This document shows, piece by piece, positions 22,163-30,185 of a stretch of 33,869 nucleotides of DNA (positions are counted from its first letter, which is position 1; every line of letters starts with the position of its first letter). Under the pieces are notes generated by a model. It did not search any database. It had not been told where the DNA came from and saw only the letters and a program-made list of their open reading frames with translations. A program made the position numbers and the translations under genes. Source of the stretch: Bacteroidota bacterium (GTDB taxonomy: Bacteria > Bacteroidota > Bacteroidia > JAFLBG01); contig JAFLBG010000040.1 in NCBI GenBank assembly GCA_017303975.1, positions 1 through 33,869 on the forward strand, given 5' to 3'.

Positions 22163-24763
22163 CACTACAGCTACGACCTGCATGGGAACGTAAAAAGCTT
22201 ATTGATAGACAACCAAAAACTATGGTATGATTTGGTAAATAGTGGAATGGATCCGGATGATGCGCAAGCCTTTAGGTATAAGAAAGTAGATTACGAGTAC
22301 GACTTAATCAGCGGCAAAGTAAATACCATAGCGTACCAACAAGGCAAGGCTGACCGCTTCTACCACCATTATGAGTACGATGCAGACAACCGAATAACAG
22401 AAGTATATAGCAGCACGTATCCCAATGCCGTATGGCGCAATTTACAAGCCGACCCTACATGGAATTTAGATGCCAAGTATTTTTACTACAAACACGGACC
22501 ACTTGCTAGAGTAGAATACGGAGAAAACCAAGTACAGGGGCAAGACTTTGTGTACACCCTGCAAGGTTGGATAAAGGGAGTAAACAGCAATACGCTTGAT
22601 AAGACGAGAGACATCGGAAATGATGGCAACCACTCCACTCAATTTACCCTTCAAAACGCTACCTTTGCCCAAGACGCATTTGGGTATAGCTTAAATTATT
22701 TTGATGGCGATTATTCTGCTATTGACACCAGCAGATGGAATACCATCACCAAACGTTTTGAAGCAGATAAAACAGGCAGTAACTGGATGGCAGAACGACA
22801 CGATTTATTTAACGGCAATATAAGCGCAATGGCTACAACCTTGATGCAACCGGTAACACCAACGTACAATGCGGTGTACTCCCCTACCGTATTGCCTTTA
22901 GGGAATGCGTATAAATACGACCAATTGAATCGTATCATTCAAAGCCGTTCGTTCAACGATCTTACTTCTGTTTCCAACAGTTGGGGTTCAGGAGGATTGT
23001 ATGAGGGAACCTACCAGCAGCTTTTTACGTATGATGCCAATGGAAATATGTTAACAGCTACTGTAAATAACGATGCGGGATTTGCCATCGATAACCAAGA
23101 TTATCGTTATCAAACGGTAGGCGGAGTACGATTAAATAATAGGTTGTATGCCATCAACGACAGTGCAACATCAACAGGAGGATTTGATTTAACAGATCAG
23201 ATTGCCTTTGATAATTCAGCAAGTACGATAAACAGCAATAACAATTATTCCTATTCAGAAATAGGGGAATTGAAAAAGGATGTGTGGGATAGTATATCAA
23301 ATATTGTAAGAAGAGCAGATGGAAAAATACTTTCTATTACTCGAACTACTGGTTGTACTAGACCAAACATAAAATACGATTACGACCCAATGGGTAAACG
23401 AATTGCTAAACATACCTTTGACAATAGCAATGCATGGATACAAAGTGAGTACTATATAAAAGATGCCACAGGCAATACCATGAGTACGTATGTCTATAAA
23501 GATGGTTCGTTTGCAAAAACGGAAGATCATTTGTATGGTAGTAGCAGCTTAGGTATTGTGCAAGACAGTTTAGAAATGATTGGAGCGTATGTAGATACTG
23601 TTTATTTTAGCCATGTGTTAGGCAAAAAGCAATATAGTGGAAGTAATCATTTAGGGAATGTACTAAGCACATTCAGCGACATCAAAATCCCACTCGACCA
23701 GAACAACAACGACACAATTGATTCTTATGTAGCTGATATTAGTTCTTCTAAGGATTATGGGGCGTTTGGGGAGTACCTGACCAACAGAAACTTTAACCGT
23801 AATGAGTATCCCAACTCCTTCAATGGCAAACGTGATGACAATGAATTGTTTGGGTGGCAGGATTACGGAAGTCGAAATTATTTGAAATCGCGAAGAACTT
23901 ATGATGTAATAGACGCTAGACATAGAAAAAATTCTAATGAAAGTCCGTATATTTTTGTAAGCAATAATCCAATTTGTCATATTGATGTAAATGGTGAAGA
24001 AAAAATTGTTGTATCTGGTTCGGAACACCCTGGTAGATATGGTTTGAATTTTGTGCTGCCAGCAATGAAACAATTACATAATATACAGAAAAACAATTCC
24101 AAGAATGAACGAGTTGCATGGTTAGTTTTTGAAAAAGGTTATTCCACAAAACAACTAATACAAATGAATAGATGGGCAGAAAGAAATGGGGTTGCAATGA
24201 TTACAGTAAAATCCGCTGATGAAGTTGTTAATTATATTAATAGCGGAATTAAAGAAGGACCTAATTTTTCTAGTATCAGAAAAGAAGACCCAATAACTCA
24301 GGTTAATATGTTTAGTCATGGCGTTCCTGGAAATATTTCTTTTGGTTATGGGAATTCAGATGTGGAGCAAAAGTATTCATTTACAGAAGCTCAAGCTAAA
24401 AAGTTAAATCCAAATGCATTTGAAACAAATGCTTCATGTACAATTTTCGCCTGTAGAATTGGTGCGGGAAAGAGTGTAAATGATTTCACATTTGATACCG
24501 ATCCAGAAAAGAGTTTAGCACAAGCTATTGCAGATCAAACAGGCATGTCAGTAAATGCTTGGCAATCCAGAACAGAATATTCAGGAATATTAAATGCATC
24601 ATATTTGGATGATTTGACTGGAAAGTCAACAAATAGAAGCGTTACAGGTGATTCTTGGTTCCAAAATATTGAGCAAATAGAATTACCAACTACTGGAACA
24701 ACTCCATGGATGTCTCCAGGTCAAACAGAATATAAGAAAAATGAAACTCCAAAAGTTAAATAA
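22163..24763 (+). CDS. RHS core fragment fused to caspase-like tip C
   Basis: The RHS frame starts abruptly at about 22160 (HYSYDLHGNV) after a stop at 22145, with no ATG; TTG at 22202 is the first usable start. The 5' part of the core is therefore missing. YD-repeats run to DYGAFG at 23770, then come the linker (NSFNGKRDD, GWQDYGSRNY, HIDVNGEE) and the tip from about 23995. The tip has MFSHGVPGNISFGYG with His at 24317-24319 and TIFACRIGAG with Cys at 24452-24454, followed by LAQAIADQTGMSVNAW. This His/Cys order and the surrounding residues resemble DUF4347 and clan CD caspase-like folds, so a cysteine protease is likely. The immunity gene overlaps the 3' end by 23 bases. Confidence 0.75.
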   Translation, partial: HYSYDLHGNVKSLLIDNQKLWYDLVNSGMDPDDAQAFRYKKVDYEYDLISGKVNTIAYQQGKADRFYHHYEYDADNRITEVYSSTYPNAVWRNLQADPTWNLDAKYFYYKHGPLARVEYGENQVQGQDFVYTLQGWIKGVNSNTLDKTRDIGNDGNHSTQFTLQNATFAQDAFGYSLNYFDGDYSAIDTSRWNTITKRFEADKTGSNWMAERHDLFNGNISAMATTLMQPVTPTYNAVYSPTVLPLGNAYKYDQLNRIIQSRSFNDLTSVSNSWGSGGLYEGTYQQLFTYDANGNMLTATVNNDAGFAIDNQDYRYQTVGGVRLNNRLYAINDSATSTGGFDLTDQIAFDNSASTINSNNNYSYSEIGELKKDVWDSISNIVRRADGKILSITRTTGCTRPNIKYDYDPMGKRIAKHTFDNSNAWIQSEYYIKDATGNTMSTYVYKDGSFAKTEDHLYGSSSLGIVQDSLEMIGAYVDTVYFSHVLGKKQYSGSNHLGNVLSTFSDIKIPLDQNNNDTIDSYVADISSSKDYGAFGEYLTNRNFNRNEYPNSFNGKRDDNELFGWQDYGSRNYLKSRRTYDVIDARHRKNSNESPYIFVSNNPICHIDVNGEEKIVVSGSEHPGRYGLNFVLPAMKQLHNIQKNNSKNERVAWLVFEKGYSTKQLIQMNRWAERNGVAMITVKSADEVVNYINSGIKEGPNFSSIRKEDPITQVNMFSHGVPGNISFGYGNSDVEQKYSFTEAQAKKLNPNAFETNASCTIFACRIGAGKSVNDFTFDTDPEKSLAQAIADQTGMSVNAWQSRTEYSGILNASYLDDLTGKSTNRSVTGDSWFQNIEQIELPTTGTTPWMSPGQTEYKKNETPKVK

Positions 24764-25244
24764 AATGAATTTAATTTCAATTTTATTAATAATAACAATA
24801 CTGCTTTTTAGTGATTGTACAACAAAATGTACAGTTTTATCTGACGTAAACGAATCCCAGCAAAATGGAGAATTCTTAACTAAAGAAAATCCATCAAGAC
24901 AATGCAATTCAGAATTAATATCTAAAAAAGTAAAACTTAAAATTAATCATGAATCGGTTTGTAATCTTCATGAGTTTCAATTGTTAGTATGGTTAAATTA
25001 TCATCCCATTTATAGAGGTTCTTATAATATGGAAATTCCATTAGACGTATCAATTTGTAAAGACGAATCATATGAGATTGTAATTTTCCTAATTGATTCT
25101 AAAAAACAGGTTCATTATTCATGGCACAAAAAAGATGCTTACACTCTTTCTGAAATTAATTTCAATTCAATTAATATTTCTTTACTTGAAAAAGAAAACT
25201 ATGATTATAATAATGGAATGGAATACAAAATTGAATTCAATTAA
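24741..25244 (+). CDS. Lipoprotein, likely immunity to tip C
   Basis: 167 residues with the start inside the tip C gene; an alternative ATG at 24765 follows the tip C stop by one base. I prefer 24741 because it gives the Lys-rich n-region (MKLQKLNKMN) before the hydrophobic ISILLIITILLF and the lipobox FSDC. The mature part (WLNYHPIYRGSYNMEIPLD) looks like a beta-rich envelope domain. I know no named family. A periplasmic lipoprotein as immunity would mean that tip C acts in, or passes through, the periplasm. Confidence 0.6.
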   Translation: MKLQKLNKMNLISILLIITILLFSDCTTKCTVLSDVNESQQNGEFLTKENPSRQCNSELISKKVKLKINHESVCNLHEFQLLVWLNYHPIYRGSYNMEIPLDVSICKDESYEIVIFLIDSKKQVHYSWHKKDAYTLSEINFNSINISLLEKENYDYNNGMEYKIEFN

Positions 25245-26199
25245 TGATGGTCAAGCCTTAAAGTATGGTCGTGATCCAGGAATTGGTAAAGCGAGTACAT
25301 GGTATAAACCGTTGGATAATACGAACAACGACACAATTGATTCTTATGTAGCTGATATTAGTTCTTCTAAGGATTATGGGGCGTTTGGGGAATACTTAAC
25401 TAACAGGAATTTTAATCGTAACGAATATCCTAATTCATTCAATGGAAAGCGTGATGATAATGAACTTTTTGGGTGGCAGGATTATGGGTTCCGTAACTAC
25501 TTGAAGGGGACTAGGCGTTTTGATAGGCATGATGAGTTGTTTATTAATAAAAAATACCCTGAGTTAAGTCCGTTCCAGTTTGGTTCGAACAACCCAATTC
25601 AGAATATTGATGTCGATGGATTAGAAGGAACTAACTCGTTACTCCTTCCGTTGAACCCAACAGCCCATATTTCTTTGATGCAATTCTCTTATTCATTAAT
25701 TACTGGTAATTACGGAGTACTTATTAGTTCAGACAAGCAACTTGGTTCACAAAATCTGAGTGGGGCTTCGAAAGCTAAGCCGGGAATGAAGTTAATTGAG
25801 ATAAAGTATGAAACATTCGATTTGTTACGAACAGCAAATTCAGCTTTAGATAAAGCTAGTCCATATCAACCAGTCGAACAAAAGAAAGTTTCCGATAACA
25901 GGACATTGACGGAGCAAAAAAATACCGGAAAAAGAGAGACACAAACAACTAAAGCGGGAGAAAGGGCAACTAATAGTTATGAAAATGCTGATTTTGCAGA
26001 TCAGAGTCAAGATTCTAATGAGCCCGTAAATGAAGACGAACAATCATATCTTAAATATGATCGTGGGAAAGATTCGGCTACTCATTATTATAAAATTATA
26101 GGCAAACAGTATACAAATCCGGTTGGGAAGGAACAAGCTAAAGTAATGGAAAGCTGGGGTGTTAAGGTTAAAACAGAATCAAAGGCTAATCAGAAGTAA
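25243..26199 (+). CDS. Orphan RHS tip D (no core, no ATG)
   Basis: The open frame extends upstream through the immunity gene but has RHS character only from about 25300 (DTIDSYVADISSSKDYGAFGEYL). It then has the linker and DIDVDGLEG-type junction, and a tip of unknown type from about 25630. The tip is hydrophilic and low in complexity in the middle (KKVSDNRTLTEQKNTGKRETQTTKAGERATNS), ending with KDSATHYYKIIGKQYTNPVGKEQAKVMESWGVKVK. I do not recognise the toxin. Bases 25324-25391 are identical to 23705-23772 of the core above and then differ by mostly silent changes. It is probably a stored, silent tip. Confidence 0.65.
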   Translation, partial: NDGQALKYGRDPGIGKASTWYKPLDNTNNDTIDSYVADISSSKDYGAFGEYLTNRNFNRNEYPNSFNGKRDDNELFGWQDYGFRNYLKGTRRFDRHDELFINKKYPELSPFQFGSNNPIQNIDVDGLEGTNSLLLPLNPTAHISLMQFSYSLITGNYGVLISSDKQLGSQNLSGASKAKPGMKLIEIKYETFDLLRTANSALDKASPYQPVEQKKVSDNRTLTEQKNTGKRETQTTKAGERATNSYENADFADQSQDSNEPVNEDEQSYLKYDRGKDSATHYYKIIGKQYTNPVGKEQAKVMESWGVKVKTESKANQK

Positions 26200-26221
26200 A
26201 AAATAAAAAAACTAGATTATA

Positions 26222-26839
26222 ATGTTAAAAAAAACATTAATTGTATTAGTATTGATTATACTTTATTCATGCAATAAGAGAAAGGAAATAACTGAATATT
26301 ATTCAAATGGTAAGGTTAAGGAAGAATGTGAATATATTGATGGGCAAAAGAATTGGATAGTAAGAAATTATTATGATAATGGTCAAGTACAAACTGAAGT
26401 CTTTAAAAAAGATTCATTAGCTCATGGCAAAGAATTATCATACCATCCGAATGGAAAATTAAGGTCTGAGGGTGAAAATAAGGATGGGCAAAGAATTGGA
26501 TTGTTCAAGTTTTATTATGATAATGGAATTTTGGAGGCTGAAGAGTTTTATGTGAATGGCTTGTTAGATGGAACTTCAAAAGAGTACTATCAAAATGGAA
26601 AGATAAAAACAATTTATTCTTTTACTGGTGGAAAAAAAGATGGATTGTTTAAATACTTTTATGAAACTGGAAAAATTAAGAAAATAGAGGGATACAAAAA
26701 TGGAGAAGGCTTTTCAGATAAACAATATAATGAAGATGGAAAAGTTTACTACTATGCAACCGTTGACAGTGGTTTACTGGTTTATAAAGGGAATTGGATT
26801 CCGTTAGACACTGCATTAATTAATAAAAACAAAAAGTGA
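26222..26839 (+). CDS. MORN-repeat (YwqK-like) lipoprotein, likely immunity to tip D
   Basis: 205 residues. A signal peptide ending in a lipobox (LIVLVLIILYSC) is followed by about six repeats of the MORN_2/YwqK type (EYYSNGKVKEE, NYYDNGQVQTE, SYHPNGKLRSEG, FYYDNGILEAEEFY, EYYQNGKIKT, YFYETGKIKK). YwqK-like proteins occur as antitoxins and immunity proteins next to polymorphic toxins. Here the gene follows orphan tip D by 22 bases. An envelope location fits a toxin met outside the cytoplasm. Specific binding to tip D is inferred. Confidence 0.7.
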   Translation: MLKKTLIVLVLIILYSCNKRKEITEYYSNGKVKEECEYIDGQKNWIVRNYYDNGQVQTEVFKKDSLAHGKELSYHPNGKLRSEGENKDGQRIGLFKFYYDNGILEAEEFYVNGLLDGTSKEYYQNGKIKTIYSFTGGKKDGLFKYFYETGKIKKIEGYKNGEGFSDKQYNEDGKVYYYATVDSGLLVYKGNWIPLDTALINKNKK

Positions 26840-26939
26840 TTTATTGAAATATCGGAATTGGCATAAAGCATACCAAGAAATTATCAATTCTTCAAAAAGG
26901 ACAAGTCCTGAAATAAATTCAAAGTACAATAAAAAATAA
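26818..26939 (+). pseudogene. Possible 3' remnant of another RHS tip
   Basis: A short frame overlapping the end of the YwqK-like gene reads KSDLLKYRNWHKAYQEIINS and stops at about 26939, 6 bases before a small immunity-like gene. It has no start and no core. The composition resembles the tail of a toxin, which would explain the immunity gene that follows. Evidence is weak. Confidence 0.3.
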
Positions 26940-26945
26940 AAGTAT

Positions 26946-27260
26946 ATGAAGGTAACGATTGAGAAATCTGATGATTTCGTAGAAGCAAAATTTGAAGATG
27001 TGAAGGAATTTGAGGAGTTCTATAAACTAGCAGATACTATTTGTGATAAATTAAAATCTTCTTTTGTAAATAAAGTTGATGATTTTGATTCTCTTTACTG
27101 GGAATTTCTATATAGTGGTGTTCGATTTATTCTTCATTATAACACATACTTAGGAATATCTATCTATCCTCATAAAAGCCAACAAGTAACAGGGAAAGAA
27201 GAAGATATTTTGAGAATGCTTTTAAGTACTATAGCTGTTGAAGAAGGAGGCAATAAATAA
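26946..27260 (+). CDS. Small immunity-like protein, possibly DUF3630-like
   Basis: 104 residues, soluble and acidic. The pattern EEFYKLADTICDKLKSS followed by SLYWEFLYSGVRFILHYNTYLG resembles immunity-type domains such as DUF3630, but I am not sure of the family. It stands after a possible toxin-tail remnant and before the first copy of a 50-bp repeat, so it is likely an orphan immunity gene kept for protection against non-self tips. Confidence 0.5.
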   Translation: MKVTIEKSDDFVEAKFEDVKEFEEFYKLADTICDKLKSSFVNKVDDFDSLYWEFLYSGVRFILHYNTYLGISIYPHKSQQVTGKEEDILRMLLSTIAVEEGGNK

Positions 27261-27275
27261 TACACTAACAAAAAG

Positions 27276-27325
27276 TTGTTTTATTATTTGAGATTATAAG
27301 TACTCTCGGTTCCTATGAGTTTCGG
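27276..27325 (+). repeat. 50-bp direct repeat, left copy
   Basis: It begins TTGTTTTATTATTTGAGATT and continues with AAGTACTCTCGGTTCCTATGAG. The second copy lies at 29767-29816 with about four differences. Both follow an immunity-like gene. Reading LFEIISTLGSYE is possible in both copies, so it may be the end of a coding sequence that was duplicated. Confidence 0.7.
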
Positions 27326-27421
27326 ATGAAGAAACAAGGAAAAGGAAATGGGGTAAGCCTCAAAAATCACTTAGAAGAAAAAATGGGACTTCAAAGTCGG
27401 AAATTAATTATTACAAATTAA
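27283..27421 (+). pseudogene. Possible 3' remnant of an unidentified gene
   Basis: The frame through the repeat continues as EFRMKKQGKGNGVSLKNHLE and ends with KLIITN and a stop at about 27421. The basic, Gly-Asn-rich tail could be the end of a lost toxin tip. There is no start codon context and no homologue that I can name. Confidence 0.3.
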
Positions 27422-27548
27422 AAGATAATTCATAAATAGACCACTTCATGACCGAAAGTTAGACATTATCTGAATTTCAGTATGCTTCTTTTCTGCTTGA
27501 ACCGCGGTTTGTTATCTGAATGGTTCTTAATTTAAAACTGATGATTGT

Positions 27549-28115
27549 ATGTTAAAAAAAACTACATTATTTGCTTTGTTTTTAGTTTCATACATTCCCC
27601 TTTTTCTCATTCTTGCTATACAAAATTTGAATGATAAGATGTTAGATGAACAAGGAATTGCATTAAGTATTATGCCAATTCTTAAAAACAATTTGTTTTC
27701 GTTGGTTCTTGTGACAATTTCAATTTTATCTTTTCTCTACTATTTGATTTTCATTAAGGTTAATGCCAGTGCAGGTTTTCGAAATCCTAAAAAGGTAGTT
27801 AGAATAAAAAACTCAGGTATTGAGTACCTCTCTTATCTAGCAACATATATTATCCCTTTTATTGGTTTAAAATTTGACACTTGGAATAATCTGCTTGCAA
27901 CTACTTTATTATTTCTCATTATAGGGTTCATTTATACAAAAACGAATTTACTTTATGCCAACCCTACACTGGCTCTTTTTGGTTATTATATATTCCAAGC
28001 AACATTTGAAGATGGAGAAGAACGAACTGTAATCAGTAAAGGGAAATTGAAGAAAAATGCTTCATATAGGTATAAAGAACTTGACGAAGACCTTTATTTT
28101 ATTAAAATCACTTGA
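27549..28115 (+). CDS. kwaA: Kiwa anti-phage protein KwaA (membrane)
   Basis: 188 residues with four hydrophobic segments at about residues 6-26, 46-70, 90-107 and 113-131, and a charged cytosolic end (DGEERTVISKGKLKKNASYRYKELD). This topology and length fit KwaA, and the next gene is KwaB-like. In Kiwa the membrane protein KwaA and the DNA-binding KwaB form a complex that senses phage attack at the membrane and blocks phage DNA functions. The two genes are 2 bp apart. The KwaA call leans partly on the neighbour. Confidence 0.75.
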   Translation: MLKKTTLFALFLVSYIPLFLILAIQNLNDKMLDEQGIALSIMPILKNNLFSLVLVTISILSFLYYLIFIKVNASAGFRNPKKVVRIKNSGIEYLSYLATYIIPFIGLKFDTWNNLLATTLLFLIIGFIYTKTNLLYANPTLALFGYYIFQATFEDGEERTVISKGKLKKNASYRYKELDEDLYFIKIT

Positions 28116-28117
28116 TA

Positions 28118-29101
28118 ATGAACAAAGCTCAATTACAGGAAAAACTTCAATATTTCATACAAGACGGGGAAACTGTAAGTGTGGAAATGTATCTTCAATA
28201 CGAAGATGACAATAAAAGCATTCTCACTTACCTACCCGCAACAGAAGAAAATAAACTTAGTCCTGCCTTAGGTAGAATTGTCCGTTCTCAAATAAAGAAT
28301 AAATTTTTTAATGAGTCGGAAGATTATCAATATGAAATCGTAAGTGCAAATACAGCCGAAGCAAATAATGTCAGACAAGTTTTCCATATTAGTAAAGCTG
28401 ACATCCCCAGAGCATCTGTAATCTTTGATGCAGTTGTAAACAATAAGGCAGGAGAGTTTCCTAATAATTTGGAATTAGAGAGAGTGTGGTCTTATATCTT
28501 TAAGGTAGATTGTTTAAATGCAACAATATATCTTTTCAAAAAAAACTATCAGATAAGTGTTTTGAAAAAGGAAAGTAGTTATGCTCTTCTTTTTTCCAAT
28601 AATAAACTAAGTTTACTTGATAAAGATTTACTGCGTTTAAGCAAGCATTTTGATGTTATGCTTATTGAAGAAGAACTTATCATTCTCAACCGTTCAGAAT
28701 TTGAAAAAGCCTTTGATTATGTAGGTGCAATGAAAGCGGCCGCAGAAGTTAATATTGATGTAATTAAGAATTCAAAATTAGTTGATGGGATGGATATAAT
28801 TTCAATGCTATCAAATAAAAAGAACACTTTGAGAAAACTTTTGAATATTAATCCTTTAAGTAAGATACTAACAAAAACACCTAAGCAGATTGTAAACCTT
28901 GCAAAGAAATATAAAGTAGAATTTAAAATGACCGATGATGAGGCTAAACTTTCAATTACAACTAAGAAGTCCGCAGTTGCCTTTGTAGAAATGTTAAATG
29001 ATGACTACTTGAAATCAGAATTTTCTGGAAGTTTATATAAAATAAAAGGGAAATCGGAAATTGGGGCGACAAATAAAACAATAGCAAAGAATGCGATATG
29101 A
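28118..29101 (+). CDS. kwaB: Kiwa anti-phage protein KwaB (DUF4868)
   Basis: I chose ATG 28118 (MNKAQLQEKL) rather than the TTG six bases upstream. The 327-residue protein has the DUF4868 features: an N-terminal alpha/beta part, KKNYQISVLKKESSYALLF, then the central block DLLRLSKHFDVMLIEEELIILNRSEFEKAFDY, and a helical C-terminal region ending in basic residues. KwaB binds DNA and supplies the effector function of Kiwa. With KwaA it forms a complete two-gene defence operon, unusual here only in lying inside an RHS toxin/immunity array. Confidence 0.8.
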   Translation: MNKAQLQEKLQYFIQDGETVSVEMYLQYEDDNKSILTYLPATEENKLSPALGRIVRSQIKNKFFNESEDYQYEIVSANTAEANNVRQVFHISKADIPRASVIFDAVVNNKAGEFPNNLELERVWSYIFKVDCLNATIYLFKKNYQISVLKKESSYALLFSNNKLSLLDKDLLRLSKHFDVMLIEEELIILNRSEFEKAFDYVGAMKAAAEVNIDVIKNSKLVDGMDIISMLSNKKNTLRKLLNINPLSKILTKTPKQIVNLAKKYKVEFKMTDDEAKLSITTKKSAVAFVEMLNDDYLKSEFSGSLYKIKGKSEIGATNKTIAKNAI

Positions 29102-29144
29102 ATAATTTTTTTATTTATTTCGATTAGTTCAGTTTGCAACTAAC

Positions 29145-29438
29145 ATGATAAAGATTAAGGCAAGAATTAGATTGTATAGTTCAGATAAAGGCAGAAAAAC
29201 ACCATTTACTGATGGTTACAGGCCATTATTTAATTTTGTTGAAGAAATGAAAGCTTCTGGTCAAATAACCTTATTAGACAGAAAGGAGTTCTATCCAAAT
29301 GATGAAGCAGAGGTTGAAATTCGTTTTGTTAGTAAGGAATATTTAGGAGACGATATTAAAGTTGGTAAAAAATTTGTATTTGGCGAAGGACGTTCTAATT
29401 TAGGTGAAGGTGTTGTAATAGAGATATTAGAGTTTTGA
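29145..29438 (+). CDS. Small protein related to EF-Tu domain 3, possible immunity
   Basis: 97 residues. ARIRLYSSDKGRKTPFTDGYRPLFNF followed by SGQITLLDRKEFYPNDEAEVEIRF and KVGKKFVFGEGRSNLGEGVVIEIL follows the pattern of the C-terminal beta-barrel of elongation factor Tu (GR.TPF..GYRP.F...TG.I.L....PGD...EG.RT.G.GVV). There is no GTPase domain. Such stand-alone EF-Tu-like proteins are found in polymorphic-toxin loci. It might titrate or imitate EF-Tu for a toxin that uses it, which is inference. Confidence 0.6.
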   Translation: MIKIKARIRLYSSDKGRKTPFTDGYRPLFNFVEEMKASGQITLLDRKEFYPNDEAEVEIRFVSKEYLGDDIKVGKKFVFGEGRSNLGEGVVIEILEF

Positions 29439-29462
29439 GGCGAAAACAAAACAGACTAAATA

Positions 29463-29735
29463 ATGGAAAATATAGATTTAGATGGAGTAGCTATATCAAC
29501 ACGAAATATTGTTTACAAGGCAGCCGCTATCTTGAAGGTATCGCATGACGATGATGGTGTTTGGCAGTTTTTAGATGGTTCATCTGAACCTGATGAAAAT
29601 GATGCAGTTGTTATTAGTTTGGGAACAATACTTAATATTGACCCAACACTGAAAGAAATTTTAAATCTACCTTTGGGTTCAAACGCATTTAGAAGAGATG
29701 AAGGTTCGACATGGATTGTAAGAAATCATAATTGA
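29463..29735 (+). CDS. Immunity protein, DUF2185/Imm33-like
   Basis: 90 residues. GVWQFLDGSSEPDENDAVVI, then LGTILNIDPTLKEILNLPLG and a final FRRDEGSTWIV, match the DUF2185/Imm33 type (D..W.F..G.E....N, then DP.......P.GS.F.R). It lies 24 bp after the EF-Tu-like gene and just before the right copy of the 50-bp repeat. It is a likely orphan immunity gene, since no matching toxin is present in the window. Confidence 0.65.
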   Translation: MENIDLDGVAISTRNIVYKAAAILKVSHDDDGVWQFLDGSSEPDENDAVVISLGTILNIDPTLKEILNLPLGSNAFRRDEGSTWIVRNHN

Positions 29736-29766
29736 GGTTCAATAAAACAACAAAAGCAGTAAAAAA

Positions 29767-29816
29767 TTGTTTCATTATTTGAGATTATAAGTACTCTCGG
29801 TTCCTATGAGCTGCGG
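29767..29816 (+). repeat. 50-bp direct repeat, right copy
   Basis: Pairs with 27276-27325. The interval between the two holds Kiwa, the EF-Tu-like gene and the Imm33-like gene. The reading frame seen in the left copy closes here soon after the repeat (TAG at about 29822). Confidence 0.7.
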
Positions 29817-29931
29817 AGTTACTAGTCTTTTTACTGTAAAGTTTTAAAATTTCTAAGGATGACCTGTAAGCTCCCCTCTTTTTTGATCCTGATAAAAATA
29901 GAAAACGGGCAAACGGCAGCATTGATAACTA

Positions 29932-29962
29932 TTGATTTCCTATCTCAATTGTTGTAAATTTA
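29932..29962 (+). promoter_or_regulatory. Candidate promoter of the zeta-toxin pair
   Basis: TTG at 29932 and TAAATTTA at 29955-29962 are 20 bases apart, close to the Bacteroidota form although the last G of TAnnTTTG is missing. The ATG at 29967 would be near the transcript start, giving a nearly leaderless mRNA. Confidence 0.35.
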
Positions 29963-29966
29963 TGGT

Positions 29967-30185
29967 ATGAGTAATTCAAATTGGAGTGCAGAGAAACTAA
30001 AGGAATTTAAGGAGAAAAGCGTTGGCTTTATTGAGAAGCTTAGAGCAGAAACCCTTTCTAAAGGCGTGTTTTTTTCCTACCAAGTTGAAGGTGTTACTTA
30101 TGTAGATTTACCCAACGGAGAAACCTGGGAGATTTCATACAATAGCCAATCGGATTCAATTAACTATTTAAAAAAGGTAAGATAG
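29967..30185 (+). CDS. Small protein upstream of zeta toxin, probable antitoxin
   Basis: 72 residues, helical and charged at the start (NWSAEKLKEFKEKSVGFIEKLRAETL), then a small beta part (GVFFSYQVEGVTYVDLPNGETWEI). Its TAG stop is directly followed, in the same frame, by the TTG start of the zeta-like gene. Antitoxins of zeta-type kinases are usually small helical proteins encoded immediately upstream, so this one fits by position. The sequence is not obviously of the classical epsilon family. Confidence 0.55.
   Translation: MSNSNWSAEKLKEFKEKSVGFIEKLRAETLSKGVFFSYQVEGVTYVDLPNGETWEISYNSQSDSINYLKKVR

Noticed and set aside
25093-25242. N-terminal extension of orphan tip D (MILKNRFIIHG...)
   Set aside because: These codons overlap the lipoprotein immunity gene in another frame and have no RHS character; the tip sequence starts later.
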